Made by a program: the position numbers and the translations under genes. A DNA stretch of 51,862 nucleotides. It comes from CS1-C013 sp964353745. Lineage in GTDB: Archaea; Aenigmatarchaeota; Aenigmatarchaeia; Aenigmatarchaeales; Aenigmatarchaeaceae. The notes below the pieces were generated by a model, which ran no database searches, was not told where the DNA came from, and saw nothing but the letters and a program-made list of their open reading frames with translations. The DNA lies in NCBI GenBank assembly GCA_964353745.1, contig CAYGWD010000004.1, positions 1 to 51,862 on the forward strand. Reading direction: 5' to 3'. Shown piece after piece: positions 25,415 to 33,881 of the stretch (within the stretch, counting starts at the first letter, position 1; the number at the start of each line of letters is the position of its first letter).

Positions 25415-25948
25415 ATGGAAAAACAAAAGGTTATTCCGAAAGAAGTCTCTCAAGAAGTTTGTTATAAAGGTAGTAGACATGCTGGTGAATTCGCACTTGA
25501 TGTAACAGGTGTTCTAGGAAGATATTTTCCCAGAATGAAGGTAGAACATCCTAACGATTATGATATTCCATATTTCGGTGCCAAATCAACGGATGAACTT
25601 GAAGAAGAGATAAATTTTAGCGAGCTTACAGTCTCAAATATTCTAGAGATAGCAAAATCTAAAAAAGTTAAATTACAACCTGAAAAATTTTGGGAATCTC
25701 AAAGTGGTGGTGGATATAGCTTGGGTACTGATGATGGTAGTAGATTAGATCCTGTTTCTGAACAAATAACTTTCGTTGATAAAACTACAGATGCTGATGT
25801 AAGAATAAGTGTTGGGAAATATCAAAAAAGATTCTTGAGAAACGGTTTTGGATTACCTAGACAAGTTTATATTTCAATATCTCCTGCAACTCCAGAAAAT
25901 AAGCAATTGCTATCTAGTGTCGTTAGAGATTTGAAAGCATTACAATAA
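25415..25948 (+). CDS. Orphan hypothetical protein between direct repeats
   Basis: 177 residues, soluble. Features are RHAGEFALDVTGVLGRYF, a Gly/Ser stretch WESQSGGGYSLGTDDGSR and VDKTTDADVRISVGKYQ. No known motif. The gene uses AT-rich codons and lies between two copies of an 18-base repeat (25338 and 25995), each attached to a TTAACA inverted repeat. A TTTATAAGC-type box lies about 35 bases upstream of the start. Confidence 0.55.
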   Translation: MEKQKVIPKEVSQEVCYKGSRHAGEFALDVTGVLGRYFPRMKVEHPNDYDIPYFGAKSTDELEEEINFSELTVSNILEIAKSKKVKLQPEKFWESQSGGGYSLGTDDGSRLDPVSEQITFVDKTTDADVRISVGKYQKRFLRNGFGLPRQVYISISPATPENKQLLSSVVRDLKALQ

Positions 25949-25994
25949 ATACCATGTTAGTTCTGTAAGGACTTTGAATTCAAATACTCTGAGT

Positions 25995-26023
25995 CAAGTC
26001 ATAATCTTAACAAACATTGTTAC
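25995..26023. repeat. Flanking repeat B with inverted repeat
   Basis: CAAGTCATAATCTTAACA followed by AACAT and TGTTAC: one mismatch to copy A in the first 18 bases, and a five-base inverted repeat TAACA-TGTTA with the same five-base spacing. Confidence 0.6.
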
Positions 26024-26186
26024 AATTATAGTATGTATTTTAGTATAATTACATATATTACGCATCCAACCGCATCTAAACAACTAGTCTAAATTTAGTA
26101 ATTTCCTTAAAAATATCACCGCATAGCCAAAAGCAACCAACGCAAATAATATCCCCATAAATTTTATAAATATTAAACGATTCTAA

Positions 26187-27689
26187 ATGATTAAGATGAA
26201 ACAACTGTCCCATAACGGCATTTTGATACCAAAGTACGAACCGAAGGGCTTTAGCATAAGCTTTAGAGGCAAGAAGATTGCGCTTACTCCTGGACAAGAA
26301 GAGATGGCTGTTGCTTGGGTCAAAAAGCTTGGAACAGAATATGCAGATGATAAGGTATTTGTTAGAAATTTCTTTGAAGATTTTTGTAGAGCCCTTGGGA
26401 TAGGAAAAGCATCTCCTGAAGATTTCGACTTCTCTGAGATAAAGAATTTTGTTGAAAGGGAAAGGGGAGCAAAGGAAAAAATGTCTAAGGAAGAAAAGAA
26501 GAAGCTGGCCGCAGAAAGAAAGGTTGTACGCGAGGCCAACAGGGAAAAATATGGTTATGCTGTCATCGATGGCCAGAAAGTAGAACTGGGAAATTACATG
26601 GCAGAACCTAGCAGCATATTCATGGGAAGAGGCAAACATCCTTTGTGCGGCAAATGGAAGGAGGGAGCAACAGAAATCGACATAACCCTAAATCTTTCTC
26701 CTGACGCTAAAGTTCCAGAAGGCAAGTGGAAGGCTATTGTGTGGAATCAAAATTTTTTATGGATTGCGAAATGGGACGACAAACTAAGAGGCAAGGAGAA
26801 ATATGTCTGGTTATCAGACACGTCTCCTATGAAGCAGGAAAGAGAGATGGAAAAATTTGACAAGGCGAAAGACCTTGAAAATAAATTTGAAATCATACAA
26901 AAGCATATAGAAAAAAATCTTGATTCCGACGATACAAAGAAAAGAAAGATAGCGACGGTCTGCTACCTTATAGACGCGCTGAGCATGAGGGTAGGCGATG
27001 AAAAGGACGAAGATGAGGCAGACACTGTTGGCGCAACCACCCTGACGCCAAAGAACATAACCATCTGTCCGGACAACCTTGTGAAGTTCGATTTTATCGG
27101 AAAGGACTATGTCAAATGGGAGAAAGAAGTTGTATTGCCTGAGAAAGTTGTAAGAAATATGAAAGAGTTCATTGCCAACCCTAAATCTTTTGTCTTTGAT
27201 GGTGTAAGATCCGAGGACGTTAATGCCTTCCTAAGTGAGATTGCTGACGGAGTCACTGCGAAGGTGTTTAGGACATATCACGCTTCAAAGGCTGTTAGAG
27301 AATATCTAGAAAAAAATAGCGCTAAGAAAGATGATACCCTTTTCTATAAGAAGTATATCGCGGCCATGGCCAACCTACAAGCTGCTATAGTGTGCAATCA
27401 TAAAAGAAAACTTCCTAAAAAGTGGAAGGAGTCTCTTGCTAAGAAGAATGAGAAACTAAAACAACTGAAATTGAAGAAAGGCAAGAAGACCAAGGAAAGG
27501 GTAAAGGAAATGAAATTGAAGATAAAACTGATGAAAGAGGCCAAGGACTACAACCTTAACACGTCTCTCAAAAGTTATATCGACCCTAGGATATTTTACA
27601 AATGGAGCAAGAAGAATAATTTTGACTGGAAGAAGTACTATTCCAAGACGTTGCAGAAGAAGTTCTCGTGGATTGAGAAAAGTGATTAG
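26187..27689 (+). CDS. DNA topoisomerase IB, eukaryotic type
   Basis: 500 residues. The protein aligns by motif with eukaryotic nuclear topoisomerase I: N-terminal core with KKLAAERK and YGYAVIDGQK, MGRGKHPLCGKWK, then the catalytic residues Arg268 (ALSMRVGDEKDEDEADTVG), Lys306 (FDFIGKD), Arg362 (VFRTYHAS), His405 (IVCNHKRKLPK) and the nucleophile Tyr464 (NTSLKSYIDPRI). A Lys-rich helical linker lies at about 410-450. It would relax positive and negative supercoils through a 3'-phosphotyrosine. The long N-terminal extension of animal enzymes is missing. A TTTATAAATATT box lies about 25 bases upstream. Confidence 0.95.
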   Translation: MIKMKQLSHNGILIPKYEPKGFSISFRGKKIALTPGQEEMAVAWVKKLGTEYADDKVFVRNFFEDFCRALGIGKASPEDFDFSEIKNFVERERGAKEKMSKEEKKKLAAERKVVREANREKYGYAVIDGQKVELGNYMAEPSSIFMGRGKHPLCGKWKEGATEIDITLNLSPDAKVPEGKWKAIVWNQNFLWIAKWDDKLRGKEKYVWLSDTSPMKQEREMEKFDKAKDLENKFEIIQKHIEKNLDSDDTKKRKIATVCYLIDALSMRVGDEKDEDEADTVGATTLTPKNITICPDNLVKFDFIGKDYVKWEKEVVLPEKVVRNMKEFIANPKSFVFDGVRSEDVNAFLSEIADGVTAKVFRTYHASKAVREYLEKNSAKKDDTLFYKKYIAAMANLQAAIVCNHKRKLPKKWKESLAKKNEKLKQLKLKKGKKTKERVKEMKLKIKLMKEAKDYNLNTSLKSYIDPRIFYKWSKKNNFDWKKYYSKTLQKKFSWIEKSD

Positions 27690-27725
27690 TTCAGGTTTAA
27701 ATCCTTTTTTAGTCTTTAAATAGAT

Positions 27726-28118
27726 ATGAACGTATTCGACGAAGAAAAAATCTCTGAAAAAATAGTAAGTTCTTACATCAGAGCATTGAAAGCTATAAAT
27801 ATAAATTTATTGCAGAATTATCAAACAGAAATGATGGAAGAGAAATCTGCCACAATCCAATTAATTGAAGGAAGGTATTCATTAAAAGATGTTAATCTCA
27901 ATAGTTTAACTTACGATGTTGAAAGTGTCTTGGAAAGTGAAATTTATAGTATTGCAAAAGAAAAAGGTATTGAAATAGCAGAGAATATAAGTCGATGTTC
28001 ATTAACGAACCTCGACGAAATAAGAAAGAAAGTCTGTCCTGAACTGGTAAAAAAACTACCGGCTATAATAGACCGCATTGAAATAAAGGGCAGAAAACTT
28101 GCCGATTTTAAGAAGTAA
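27726..28118 (+). CDS. Hypothetical protein
   Basis: 130 residues, soluble, predicted all-helical with alternating acidic and basic faces (EEKISEKIVSSYIRALKAI; LVKKLPAIIDRIEIKG). No motif recognised. It follows the topoisomerase after 36 bases in the same direction but has its own TCTTTAAATAG box immediately upstream, so separate transcription is likely. Confidence 0.5.
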   Translation: MNVFDEEKISEKIVSSYIRALKAININLLQNYQTEMMEEKSATIQLIEGRYSLKDVNLNSLTYDVESVLESEIYSIAKEKGIEIAENISRCSLTNLDEIRKKVCPELVKKLPAIIDRIEIKGRKLADFKK

Positions 28119-28182
28119 AATTCTAGCCCCCTAAAAATGCTTGGAAAAGCATTTAAATCTGGGTTATTCTAAATTTTTAAAT

Positions 28183-28656
28183 ATGACAAAGTCTCTTGTT
28201 GTCTTTTATTCAAGAACGGGAACAACCAAAAGGGTCGCCGAGTCTATTTCCAATCTGCTAAAGTGCGATGTTGAAGAGGTTATAGACACGAAGAACAGGA
28301 AAGGCCCTCTAGGTTATTTAAAATCTGGGTCAGACGCAATGTCAAAAAAACTTACGGTAATAAAGGACGTAAAATACGAACCATCATCCTACGATATGAT
28401 AATAATCGGCACTCCTGTCTGGGCAGGCACAATGTCCACACCGATCAGGACGTATATATCTCAGTATAAGAACAGCTTCAAGAAAGTAGCATTCTTTTGC
28501 ACAGGCGAATCTGAAAATGAAAAAATATTCAATGACATGAGAGCATTATGCGGAAAAGAGCCTGTTCAAGTTCTTTCGGTCAAGCCTAAAGAAGTTATTA
28601 ACGGAGATCATCTGTTTAAAATCAAAAAGTTTATTGACGCCGTAGGCGAAAGCTAG
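28183..28656 (+). CDS. Flavodoxin family protein
   Basis: 157 residues from the ATG at 28183. The FMN phosphate loop SRTGTTKRVAE follows the first strand (LVVFY), and IIIGTPVWAGTMSTPIRTYI and VAFFCTGESEN provide the flavin-ring loops. This is the Flavodoxin_4/protoporphyrinogen-oxidase-like type rather than a classic electron-carrier flavodoxin. It probably accepts electrons from NAD(P)H. A TTTTTAAATATG arrangement with the start within the AT box region suggests a short leader. Confidence 0.85.
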   Translation: MTKSLVVFYSRTGTTKRVAESISNLLKCDVEEVIDTKNRKGPLGYLKSGSDAMSKKLTVIKDVKYEPSSYDMIIIGTPVWAGTMSTPIRTYISQYKNSFKKVAFFCTGESENEKIFNDMRALCGKEPVQVLSVKPKEVINGDHLFKIKKFIDAVGES

Positions 28657-28753
28657 CATTGGTTAAATTTAAAAATCGGGAAATGGAATAAGAATTGGTC
28701 TGTTTGATACTTTGTTTTATACTTCAAATAATAATTATAAATACTGTGATGAG

Positions 28754-29470
28754 ATGAGAATCGCAATAGAAATGAAAAAACTGACAAAGGATTTTGGAAA
28801 ATTAAGGGCGGTGAACGATCTTTCTTTATCCATAAAAGAAGGCGAGCTGTTCGGCCTCCTAGGACCAAACGGCTCTGGAAAGACGACGACTGTAAAGCTT
28901 CTGACAGGGCAGCTAAAACCGACAAAAGGCAGTGCGACTGTCCTAGGAGTAAACGCATCGAAGAATCCTATAAAGGTTAGGGAAATAGTTGGGATAATCC
29001 CTGAACAAGAATCTCCGCCAAGCTTTTTAACGTCCGAGGAATATCTACATTTCGTCGCAAAGATAAGAAAAATGGACAACATAAATGAAAAGTGCAGCAG
29101 ATGGCTTCAATTCCTTGAGTTCGAGGATCAGAAAGACGTGCTGTGCAAAGACCTGTCCAGGGGCACCAGGCAGAAACTGATGTTTGCGCAGGCATTCTTG
29201 CACGAGCCGAAAATTGCCTTTATTGATGAGCCGTTGATAAATCTTGATCCTGTCATACAGAGAAAGGTGAAGGATTACCTGCAGAGCTTTGTTAAAAACG
29301 GCGGCACTATATTCTTTAGCACTCATGTCCTTGAGATTGCAGAAGAGATATGCACAAGCATAGGAATAATAGACAAAGGCAAGCTTATCTACAAGGGACC
29401 TATAAAGGACTTGAAAAGGAAAAGGCAGCACCTTGAAGATTTCTTCTTAAAACTAGTAAGAGATGCTTAG
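28754..29470 (+). CDS. ABC transporter ATP-binding subunit
   Basis: 238 residues from the ATG at 28754. The Walker A loop is GPNGSGKTT, the Q-loop is IPEQES, the signature is LSRGTRQK instead of LSGGQ, Walker B is IAFIDEP with a Asp-Pro D-loop, and the switch His is in FSTHVLE. It energises the membrane partner encoded next; type ABC-2-like exporters of this kind move lipids, antibiotics or polysaccharide. The stop overlaps the start region of the permease by eight bases. Confidence 0.92.
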   Translation: MRIAIEMKKLTKDFGKLRAVNDLSLSIKEGELFGLLGPNGSGKTTTVKLLTGQLKPTKGSATVLGVNASKNPIKVREIVGIIPEQESPPSFLTSEEYLHFVAKIRKMDNINEKCSRWLQFLEFEDQKDVLCKDLSRGTRQKLMFAQAFLHEPKIAFIDEPLINLDPVIQRKVKDYLQSFVKNGGTIFFSTHVLEIAEEICTSIGIIDKGKLIYKGPIKDLKRKRQHLEDFFLKLVRDA

Positions 29471-30857
29471 AATGCTAGAAATACTAAGAGGGATGATAAA
29501 GGAGGAGTGGCGAGTGCATTCAAGCCTCTTCGGAGGTTTTATGTTCGCCTTGTTCCCTGTCATTTTAATGATAATGGCATTCATTGGTTCCTTGTTTATC
29601 CCTGTTCTGAAGACGATAATCCCGACCGGGCAAATGTGGATAATATCCCAGTATACTTTCATGCTTTTTGGTCTAAGCGTCGGCTCGTTTGGTCTGTTCG
29701 GAAGAGAGGTGATGAACAGGAGGTTCGGACACGCCAGCCTTATGGCATATTCTTCAAGAACCCTACCGCTTTCAGAAAGAAATATATTCTTAAACTTCTT
29801 TGTAAAGGATGTAATCTATTATTTCTTTTTGTGGGTATTCCCGTTTGCCTTGGGTTTTGCCTTTGCGTTGCCTCTCATTTCAGTGAATTTATTTTATTCC
29901 CTCTCGCTGCTGTTGGTATCGGCATTGTCCTTCCTCATGGGACTGTCAATTGTCTTTTTCATGTCAACAATCTATGCTCATTCTTTGAAATTACTTACAG
30001 TCATCCTAGTATCATTGATAGTCGCACTTTCTGTTTCAATCAATTATATCAAGTTTTCATTTGAACTCTTCCCATTCTTCCTCTTGCCGTCTGCTAGCCA
30101 GATTTTATTTTCTTTGCTTGTCATAACAATACCGTCGGCCTTTTCATTCATTTTTTTGAAAGTCGATTACCCCCAGAAGAAAAGACTGTTCAGGAATTCA
30201 CTGGACAGGCTTTCAAACCTGTTAAAGTTTAACGAGTATTCTGTATTTGTCTCGAAAGACCTCCTGGATTTCAACAGAAGCGAAGGCGGGATTGGAAAAA
30301 TAATCTTTTCATTTCTTTTCCCGCTGGCAATGATATGGCTACTTATCCTTATCCTGTTAAAATTCGTGCCTGTCCTGAACATGTTCGTGGTGTTCTCAAT
30401 ATTCTTGGGCATAATCTCCTCGTCATTCTACAACTGGTTCACAGAGTTCGACTCCTTCAACTCATACGCCTTCTTGCCTATAAAAGTTTCAACTGTCATA
30501 AAAAGCAAGATAAACAGCTACATAATCATTAACCTTGTATCGCTCGCTGTCTTGATTTTTGTTGCCCTGTGGACCAGCCAGTCTGTTTATTTCTTGCCGG
30601 CCCTGCTTTCATTTGTATCAATATCCTCATACGCTCTGGCAACGATAGTCTATCTGGCAGGGCTGAATCCGAACGTCCTCTTGTACAATGCAAAAATATT
30701 TTTACAGTATTTGATGATGCTGTCTCCTTTGCTGCTTGTATTTATTTTTCTGTCCGTGCTGAATCCCTTTTATCTTATTGCCAGCCCGGTTCTGATTCTT
30801 CTTTCATATAAGATCGTTAAAAACGGATATGAAAGATGGGACAATAAAATGATTTGA
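29463..30857 (+). CDS. ABC transporter membrane subunit
   Basis: 464 residues with about twelve hydrophobic segments and a cytoplasmic loop around residues 225-275 (PQKKRLFRNSLDRLSNLLKF). The first ATG (29463) overlaps the ATP-binding gene by eight bases; the next in-frame ATG at 29472 follows its stop directly. Length and topology fit the ABC-2 exporter permeases with fused halves. The substrate is unknown. Translation is probably coupled to the ATPase. Confidence 0.8.
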   Translation: MLRMLEILRGMIKEEWRVHSSLFGGFMFALFPVILMIMAFIGSLFIPVLKTIIPTGQMWIISQYTFMLFGLSVGSFGLFGREVMNRRFGHASLMAYSSRTLPLSERNIFLNFFVKDVIYYFFLWVFPFALGFAFALPLISVNLFYSLSLLLVSALSFLMGLSIVFFMSTIYAHSLKLLTVILVSLIVALSVSINYIKFSFELFPFFLLPSASQILFSLLVITIPSAFSFIFLKVDYPQKKRLFRNSLDRLSNLLKFNEYSVFVSKDLLDFNRSEGGIGKIIFSFLFPLAMIWLLILILLKFVPVLNMFVVFSIFLGIISSSFYNWFTEFDSFNSYAFLPIKVSTVIKSKINSYIIINLVSLAVLIFVALWTSQSVYFLPALLSFVSISSYALATIVYLAGLNPNVLLYNAKIFLQYLMMLSPLLLVFIFLSVLNPFYLIASPVLILLSYKIVKNGYERWDNKMI

Positions 30858-30870
30858 AGGTAAAATTATT

Positions 30871-31341
30871 ATGAACAAATGGGTCAGACTTGTAATCGCC
30901 GTATTGATATGCCAGTCCGCAGGCTTCATCGGGTCTTTATTCACCACGCCCTCGATTGCAACTTGGTATGATAAATTGCAAAAGCCTTTCTTCAGCCCGC
31001 CTAATTGGGTTTTCGCTCTTGTTTGGCTCACGCTATACGCCTTGATGGGAATTTCACTGTATCTTGTTTGGAACAAAGGCATTGAAAAAACGAAAAATCC
31101 TTTAATTGTTTTTGGCGTTCAGCTGGTTTTAAATGCAGTCTGGTCATTCCTGTTCTTTGGAACGCGATCCCCACTCTATGGCTTGGCAGGCATAATAGCA
31201 CTTTGGATCGCAATTATAGTCACTATTTTGAAATTTTACAAAGTCGATAAGAGGGCAGCACTATTATTGTTACCTTACATATTATGGGTGAGCATAGCAA
31301 CAGCCCTGAATTATTATGTTTTTATACTGAATCCTCCTTAA
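30871..31341 (+). CDS. tspO: TspO/MBR family protein
   Basis: 156 residues with five membrane segments, the standard TspO fold and length. Signature pieces are GFIGSLFTTP, WYDKLQKPFFSPPNWVF, LVLNAVWSFLFFG and the C-terminal ATALNYYV. TspO proteins bind porphyrins and other hydrophobic ligands in the membrane and influence stress responses. It starts 13 bases after the ABC permease and may be part of that operon. Confidence 0.93.
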   Translation: MNKWVRLVIAVLICQSAGFIGSLFTTPSIATWYDKLQKPFFSPPNWVFALVWLTLYALMGISLYLVWNKGIEKTKNPLIVFGVQLVLNAVWSFLFFGTRSPLYGLAGIIALWIAIIVTILKFYKVDKRAALLLLPYILWVSIATALNYYVFILNPP

Positions 31342-31525
31342 GTTGATCAAACAAACCTTAGCGGGTTTTTGAAGAATTCTATCAAACTAAAGATTCTAAC
31401 TAAAATTGTTCCATATATTATCCAACAATAAGTAAACTTGCCTTAATTCAAGCGAAGTCATAAGTTGGGAGAAATGAGATTAAATAAAGTTTTTTTATTT
31501 CGCTGATTATAACTTAATCCATGTT

Positions 31526-31651
31526 TTACTCAAAGATTTCGGGTTCAACAAAGCATATAGGATAGTCGACCACCAAACCGCATTTTTTGCACACGACGTC
31601 AAATTTGTCCCTAATCAGTTCGCCATGGCATTCAGGGCATTTTTTCAACAT
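31526..31651 (-). CDS. 41-residue TFB-like zinc ribbon protein
   Basis: ATG at 31651, TAA at 31526. The product reads MLKKCPECHGELIRDKFD then VVCKKCGLVVDY, a CPxC-x14-CxxCG ribbon of the kind found at the N-terminus of TFIIB/TFB, followed by a short acidic tail. It contains only the ribbon, so it could compete with or assist transcription factors, or simply be a small zinc protein. The Cys spacing and codon pattern make a chance frame unlikely. Confidence 0.6.
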   Translation of the reverse strand: MLKKCPECHGELIRDKFDVVCKKCGLVVDYPICFVEPEIFE

Positions 31652-31771
31652 ATTTATTACTTTATTCTGACGAATTATATAGTATTTTTATCAATTTTAT
31701 GACATATACAAGAAATACATGTTATAAAATAACGAAATGTTAATAAATATAGAAAATAAATTAACGTTTGT

Positions 31772-32242
31772 ATGATAGACAAAAAGGATAAAAAGATATT
31801 GGTCGAGCTGTTAAAGGATGGAAGAAAATCCTTTGCAGACCTGGCCAAATCGTGCAAAATGACCAGGCAGAGCATTTTCAGCAGGATAAAGTCCTTGAGA
31901 AGGAAGGGTATAATAAAAAATTTCACAGTGGATTTGGACCAACAAAAACTGGGTTTGAATCTTAAGGCATACATATTGATTTCAGCCCATTCATCAGAGA
32001 AATCCAGGGAGAAGGCATCTGAAATCCTGGTAAAGTTTCCTCAGATATCCCAGATACACAAGCTCTTCGGAAGGTTCGACTTCCTTATAGAAATTCTGGT
32101 CAAGGACATAAACGAGCTCTCAAACATAGTCGGGGAGATTCATAAACTGGAAATGATAAACAAGACAGAGACAATGATAGTACGCAAAAACATAAAATAC
32201 GACATCCAGCACCCGATTGAAAACGCCCTGGGCTTAAATTAA
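31772..32242 (+). CDS. Lrp/AsnC family transcription regulator
   Basis: 156 residues. A winged helix-turn-helix (MIDKKDKKILVELLKDGR, FADLAKSCKMTRQSIFSRI, LRRKGIIKNFTV) is followed by the RAM effector domain (AYILISAH, IHKLFGRFDFLIEILVKD). Such regulators respond to amino acids and often autoregulate. An AT-rich stretch with AAATTAACG and TATAGAAAATAAATT lies just upstream. Its target genes cannot be identified from position. Confidence 0.9.
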   Translation: MIDKKDKKILVELLKDGRKSFADLAKSCKMTRQSIFSRIKSLRRKGIIKNFTVDLDQQKLGLNLKAYILISAHSSEKSREKASEILVKFPQISQIHKLFGRFDFLIEILVKDINELSNIVGEIHKLEMINKTETMIVRKNIKYDIQHPIENALGLN

Positions 32243-32274
32243 TACTTAAATGCTGGTTTTTACATATCATTAGT

Positions 32275-32529
32275 ATGCCTATGGACAGAGACAGGGAAGA
32301 AGAGCTTATGATAGCGGAGATTCTAATCCTTGGCGCAATGGCGCTCGGCCTGTTAGACTTTATATTCTGGAACATGCTGGGAACTAAAGGACCTGTGATG
32401 TCTGCAACAGAAAGTATAATCATTGCCTGCGTAGTGATTTTGATTTTTTACGGCTTTTATCTTGCCCTATTTGGAGAGAAGAAAATGAGACGCCTTGTGC
32501 TTATCGGCGAGAAAAAAAGAAGATACTGA
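32275..32529 (+). CDS. Small two-helix membrane protein
   Basis: 84 residues, MPMDRDREEELMIAEIL then hydrophobic segments at about 12-32 and 42-64, ending in a basic tail with KKMRRL and KKRRY. The basic tail places the C-terminus inside the cell. A TACTTAAATGCTGG box lies about 30 bases upstream. No family recognised. Confidence 0.55.
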   Translation: MPMDRDREEELMIAEILILGAMALGLLDFIFWNMLGTKGPVMSATESIIIACVVILIFYGFYLALFGEKKMRRLVLIGEKKRRY

Positions 32530-32646
32530 GTTGTGCGTTGAAGGCATCTAGCAAGAGTTCTATATATGTCCGGTCTCCCAACAATAAAGGAATACTAGCG
32601 ACACGTAGGCTTATTCTAAAGCAAGTATTTTAAAAAATGGTTGGTA

Positions 32647-32751
32647 ATGAACGTGGGCAATGTTTTTGTAATAAGGGAGAAGTTTTTGGAAAGGCATGAG
32701 GCAGACATTAAGAGTAAAGAGATTAGCTTGAAAAGAAAAAATGACCATTAA
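32647..32751 (+). CDS. Tiny protein, GNVFV family copy 1 (34 residues)
   Basis: ATG at 32647. The product MNVGNVFVIREKFLER is followed by a charged helix and ends KRKNDH. It is paralogous to the frame at 34284-34361 (GNVFVMRQKFLDRLE): both nucleotide and protein agree over the first 16 codons, with changes such as ATA/ATG and GAG/CAG. The TAA is inside a TTAAATCC motif like those at other stops in this region. The role is unknown. Confidence 0.5.
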   Translation: MNVGNVFVIREKFLERHEADIKSKEISLKRKNDH

Positions 32752-32947
32752 ATCCTTACTTCTTCAAAGCTTAAAGGCCAGAATTGCCAGAAATAAGAAT
32801 AAAGAAAATAGACGATTCTAATTTCTATTATCATTACAGAACAAAAAATAGAAGGTAATGCATTTCCTTTGGTCTGAATTCTCTTTTTCCAGAACCAATC
32901 CACATATTTATAAAAAGTTTTGTACACAACTAATAGACAGCGATTTT

Positions 32948-33148
32948 ATGCACAGATTAGGCTTGCTAGCATTCTTAGGAGGAGCACTAGCCTTTGGACT
33001 GTTTCTAGGCATAGCCGGAACAGCGGCTTGCATCACCTACAGGGCTCTTACATATGGCAGTAAAGATACGAAAGAAGTAAGATCACCTAGCGGATACGCA
33101 GCATATGCAAACAATGCGTATGAGATTCCGCAGGGAAACTCATTATAA
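32948..33148 (+). CDS. Small single-helix membrane protein
   Basis: 66 residues from the ATG at 32948: MHRLGLLAFLGGALAFGL opens a Gly-rich membrane segment (residues 4-28), then a soluble tail with SKDTKEVRSPSGYAAY and NAYEIPQGNSL. A CATATTTATAAAAAG promoter box lies about 35 bases upstream, inside the longer in-frame reading, which is therefore rejected. Function unknown. Confidence 0.5.
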   Translation: MHRLGLLAFLGGALAFGLFLGIAGTAACITYRALTYGSKDTKEVRSPSGYAAYANNAYEIPQGNSL

Positions 33149-33463
33149 AATTTTATATAAAATAGAGATTTGGAAATAATCTTGCAATAATATGCTATCC
33201 AAAACAAATTTTGAAGCTTCAAAATCAATTTAATTACCCAAGGAAATGATATTGACAGGAAGCCGAGGAACTTGATAAAATTGAGGTGCGCGCATGGAAA
33301 AATGCCGGTTTTTATATTTGGTTGAAGCCGAGAAGAGGACGAAACTTAGATTTAAGAAATTGAACTTATGAGAAATCCAACCAAGTTTTCACCTAACAAA
33401 ATATATAATTTTAAATGCGATCCTTTACCAAAGTTTTTAAATTTCTAAAATCATCAATAAAGC
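33145..33463. other. Gap with possible gene remnant
   Basis: About 315 bases. One frame (33256-33363) encodes EELDKIEVRAWKNAGFYIWL then KPRRGRNLDLRN without an ATG; an overlapping frame from ATG 33294 to 33371 encodes 25 basic residues starting MEKCRFLYLVEAEK. They cannot both be real; the first looks like the tail of a decayed gene. Confidence 0.3.
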
Positions 33464-33796
33464 ATGAAAAATGAAAATGCATGGGAAGACAGTCGATTTT
33501 GGTTGTGGGTTTTTTTCAGAATCGCGTTTGCCGCAATTATTGTCATGATTGCGCTTGGGATTTTAGTTGAACGACCAATGGTCTTCTATCCCGGCTGGTT
33601 TTGGAATCTGATTGGTATCCTAATATTCGTCTGGTTCATAAGCTGGATTCTGAGATGGCCATTCCGCCATAGATGCTGGGAATGCGGGCATGAGATTAGA
33701 ATTCTTAGAAGAAGATACGCAAGAGGGGAGATAACCGAGGCTCAGTTCAAGAAGATGATGAAAGTACTGAAAGAAGACTCTAGGAATAAACGTTAA
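33464..33796 (+). CDS. Two-helix membrane protein with SHOCT-like C-terminal domain
   Basis: 110 residues. Two membrane segments (about 11-33 and 43-65) lead to a Cys pair in HRCWECGHE and a C-terminal SHOCT-like helical hairpin IRILRRRYARGEITEAQF, in which the RYARGEI-x-EEF consensus is clear. SHOCT domains are short oligomerisation modules found on membrane proteins. The promoter AAAGTTTTTAAATTTC lies about 35 bases upstream. The stop codon lies inside the recurrent TTAAATCCTGATT motif. Confidence 0.75.
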   Translation: MKNENAWEDSRFWLWVFFRIAFAAIIVMIALGILVERPMVFYPGWFWNLIGILIFVWFISWILRWPFRHRCWECGHEIRILRRRYARGEITEAQFKKMMKVLKEDSRNKR

Positions 33797-33808
33797 ATCC
33801 TGATTTCT
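33793..33808 (+). terminator. Recurrent stop-codon motif, copy 1
   Basis: TTAAATCCTGATTTCT, containing the TAA of the SHOCT-like gene. Near-identical strings end other genes at 34588, 35023 and 38763. Position fits a 3'-end or processing signal; function is inference. Confidence 0.4.
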
Positions 33809-33821
33809 CTATATGATTATT

Positions 33822-33881
33822 ATGAAAACGCCTAACTGGAAAAGGAAGGGTAAGAAAAGGTATGAAAGAAAGTCAAATTAA
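33822..33881 (+). CDS. Tiny basic protein, TPNW family copy 1 (19 residues)
   Basis: ATG at 33822 (or 33813, three codons earlier). The product is MKTPNWKRKGKKRYERKSN. It matches the first 15 residues of the frame at 34389 (PTPPNWRRRGKRRH) with the shared core TP-NW-basic-GK-basic. Its end overlaps the RidA-like remnant in another frame by 20 bases. Coding status is suggested by the paralogy; function unknown. Confidence 0.4.
   Translation: MKTPNWKRKGKKRYERKSN

Noticed and set aside
26084..26158. 24-residue hydrophobic frame MGILFALVAFGYAVIF on the minus strand
   Set aside because: Short and upstream of the topoisomerase, with its only TATA-like box too close to the start; a chance hydrophobic frame is likely.
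29507..30064. 185-residue frame within the ABC permease
   Set aside because: Shadow frame of the membrane subunit; it has no start site and an implausible composition.
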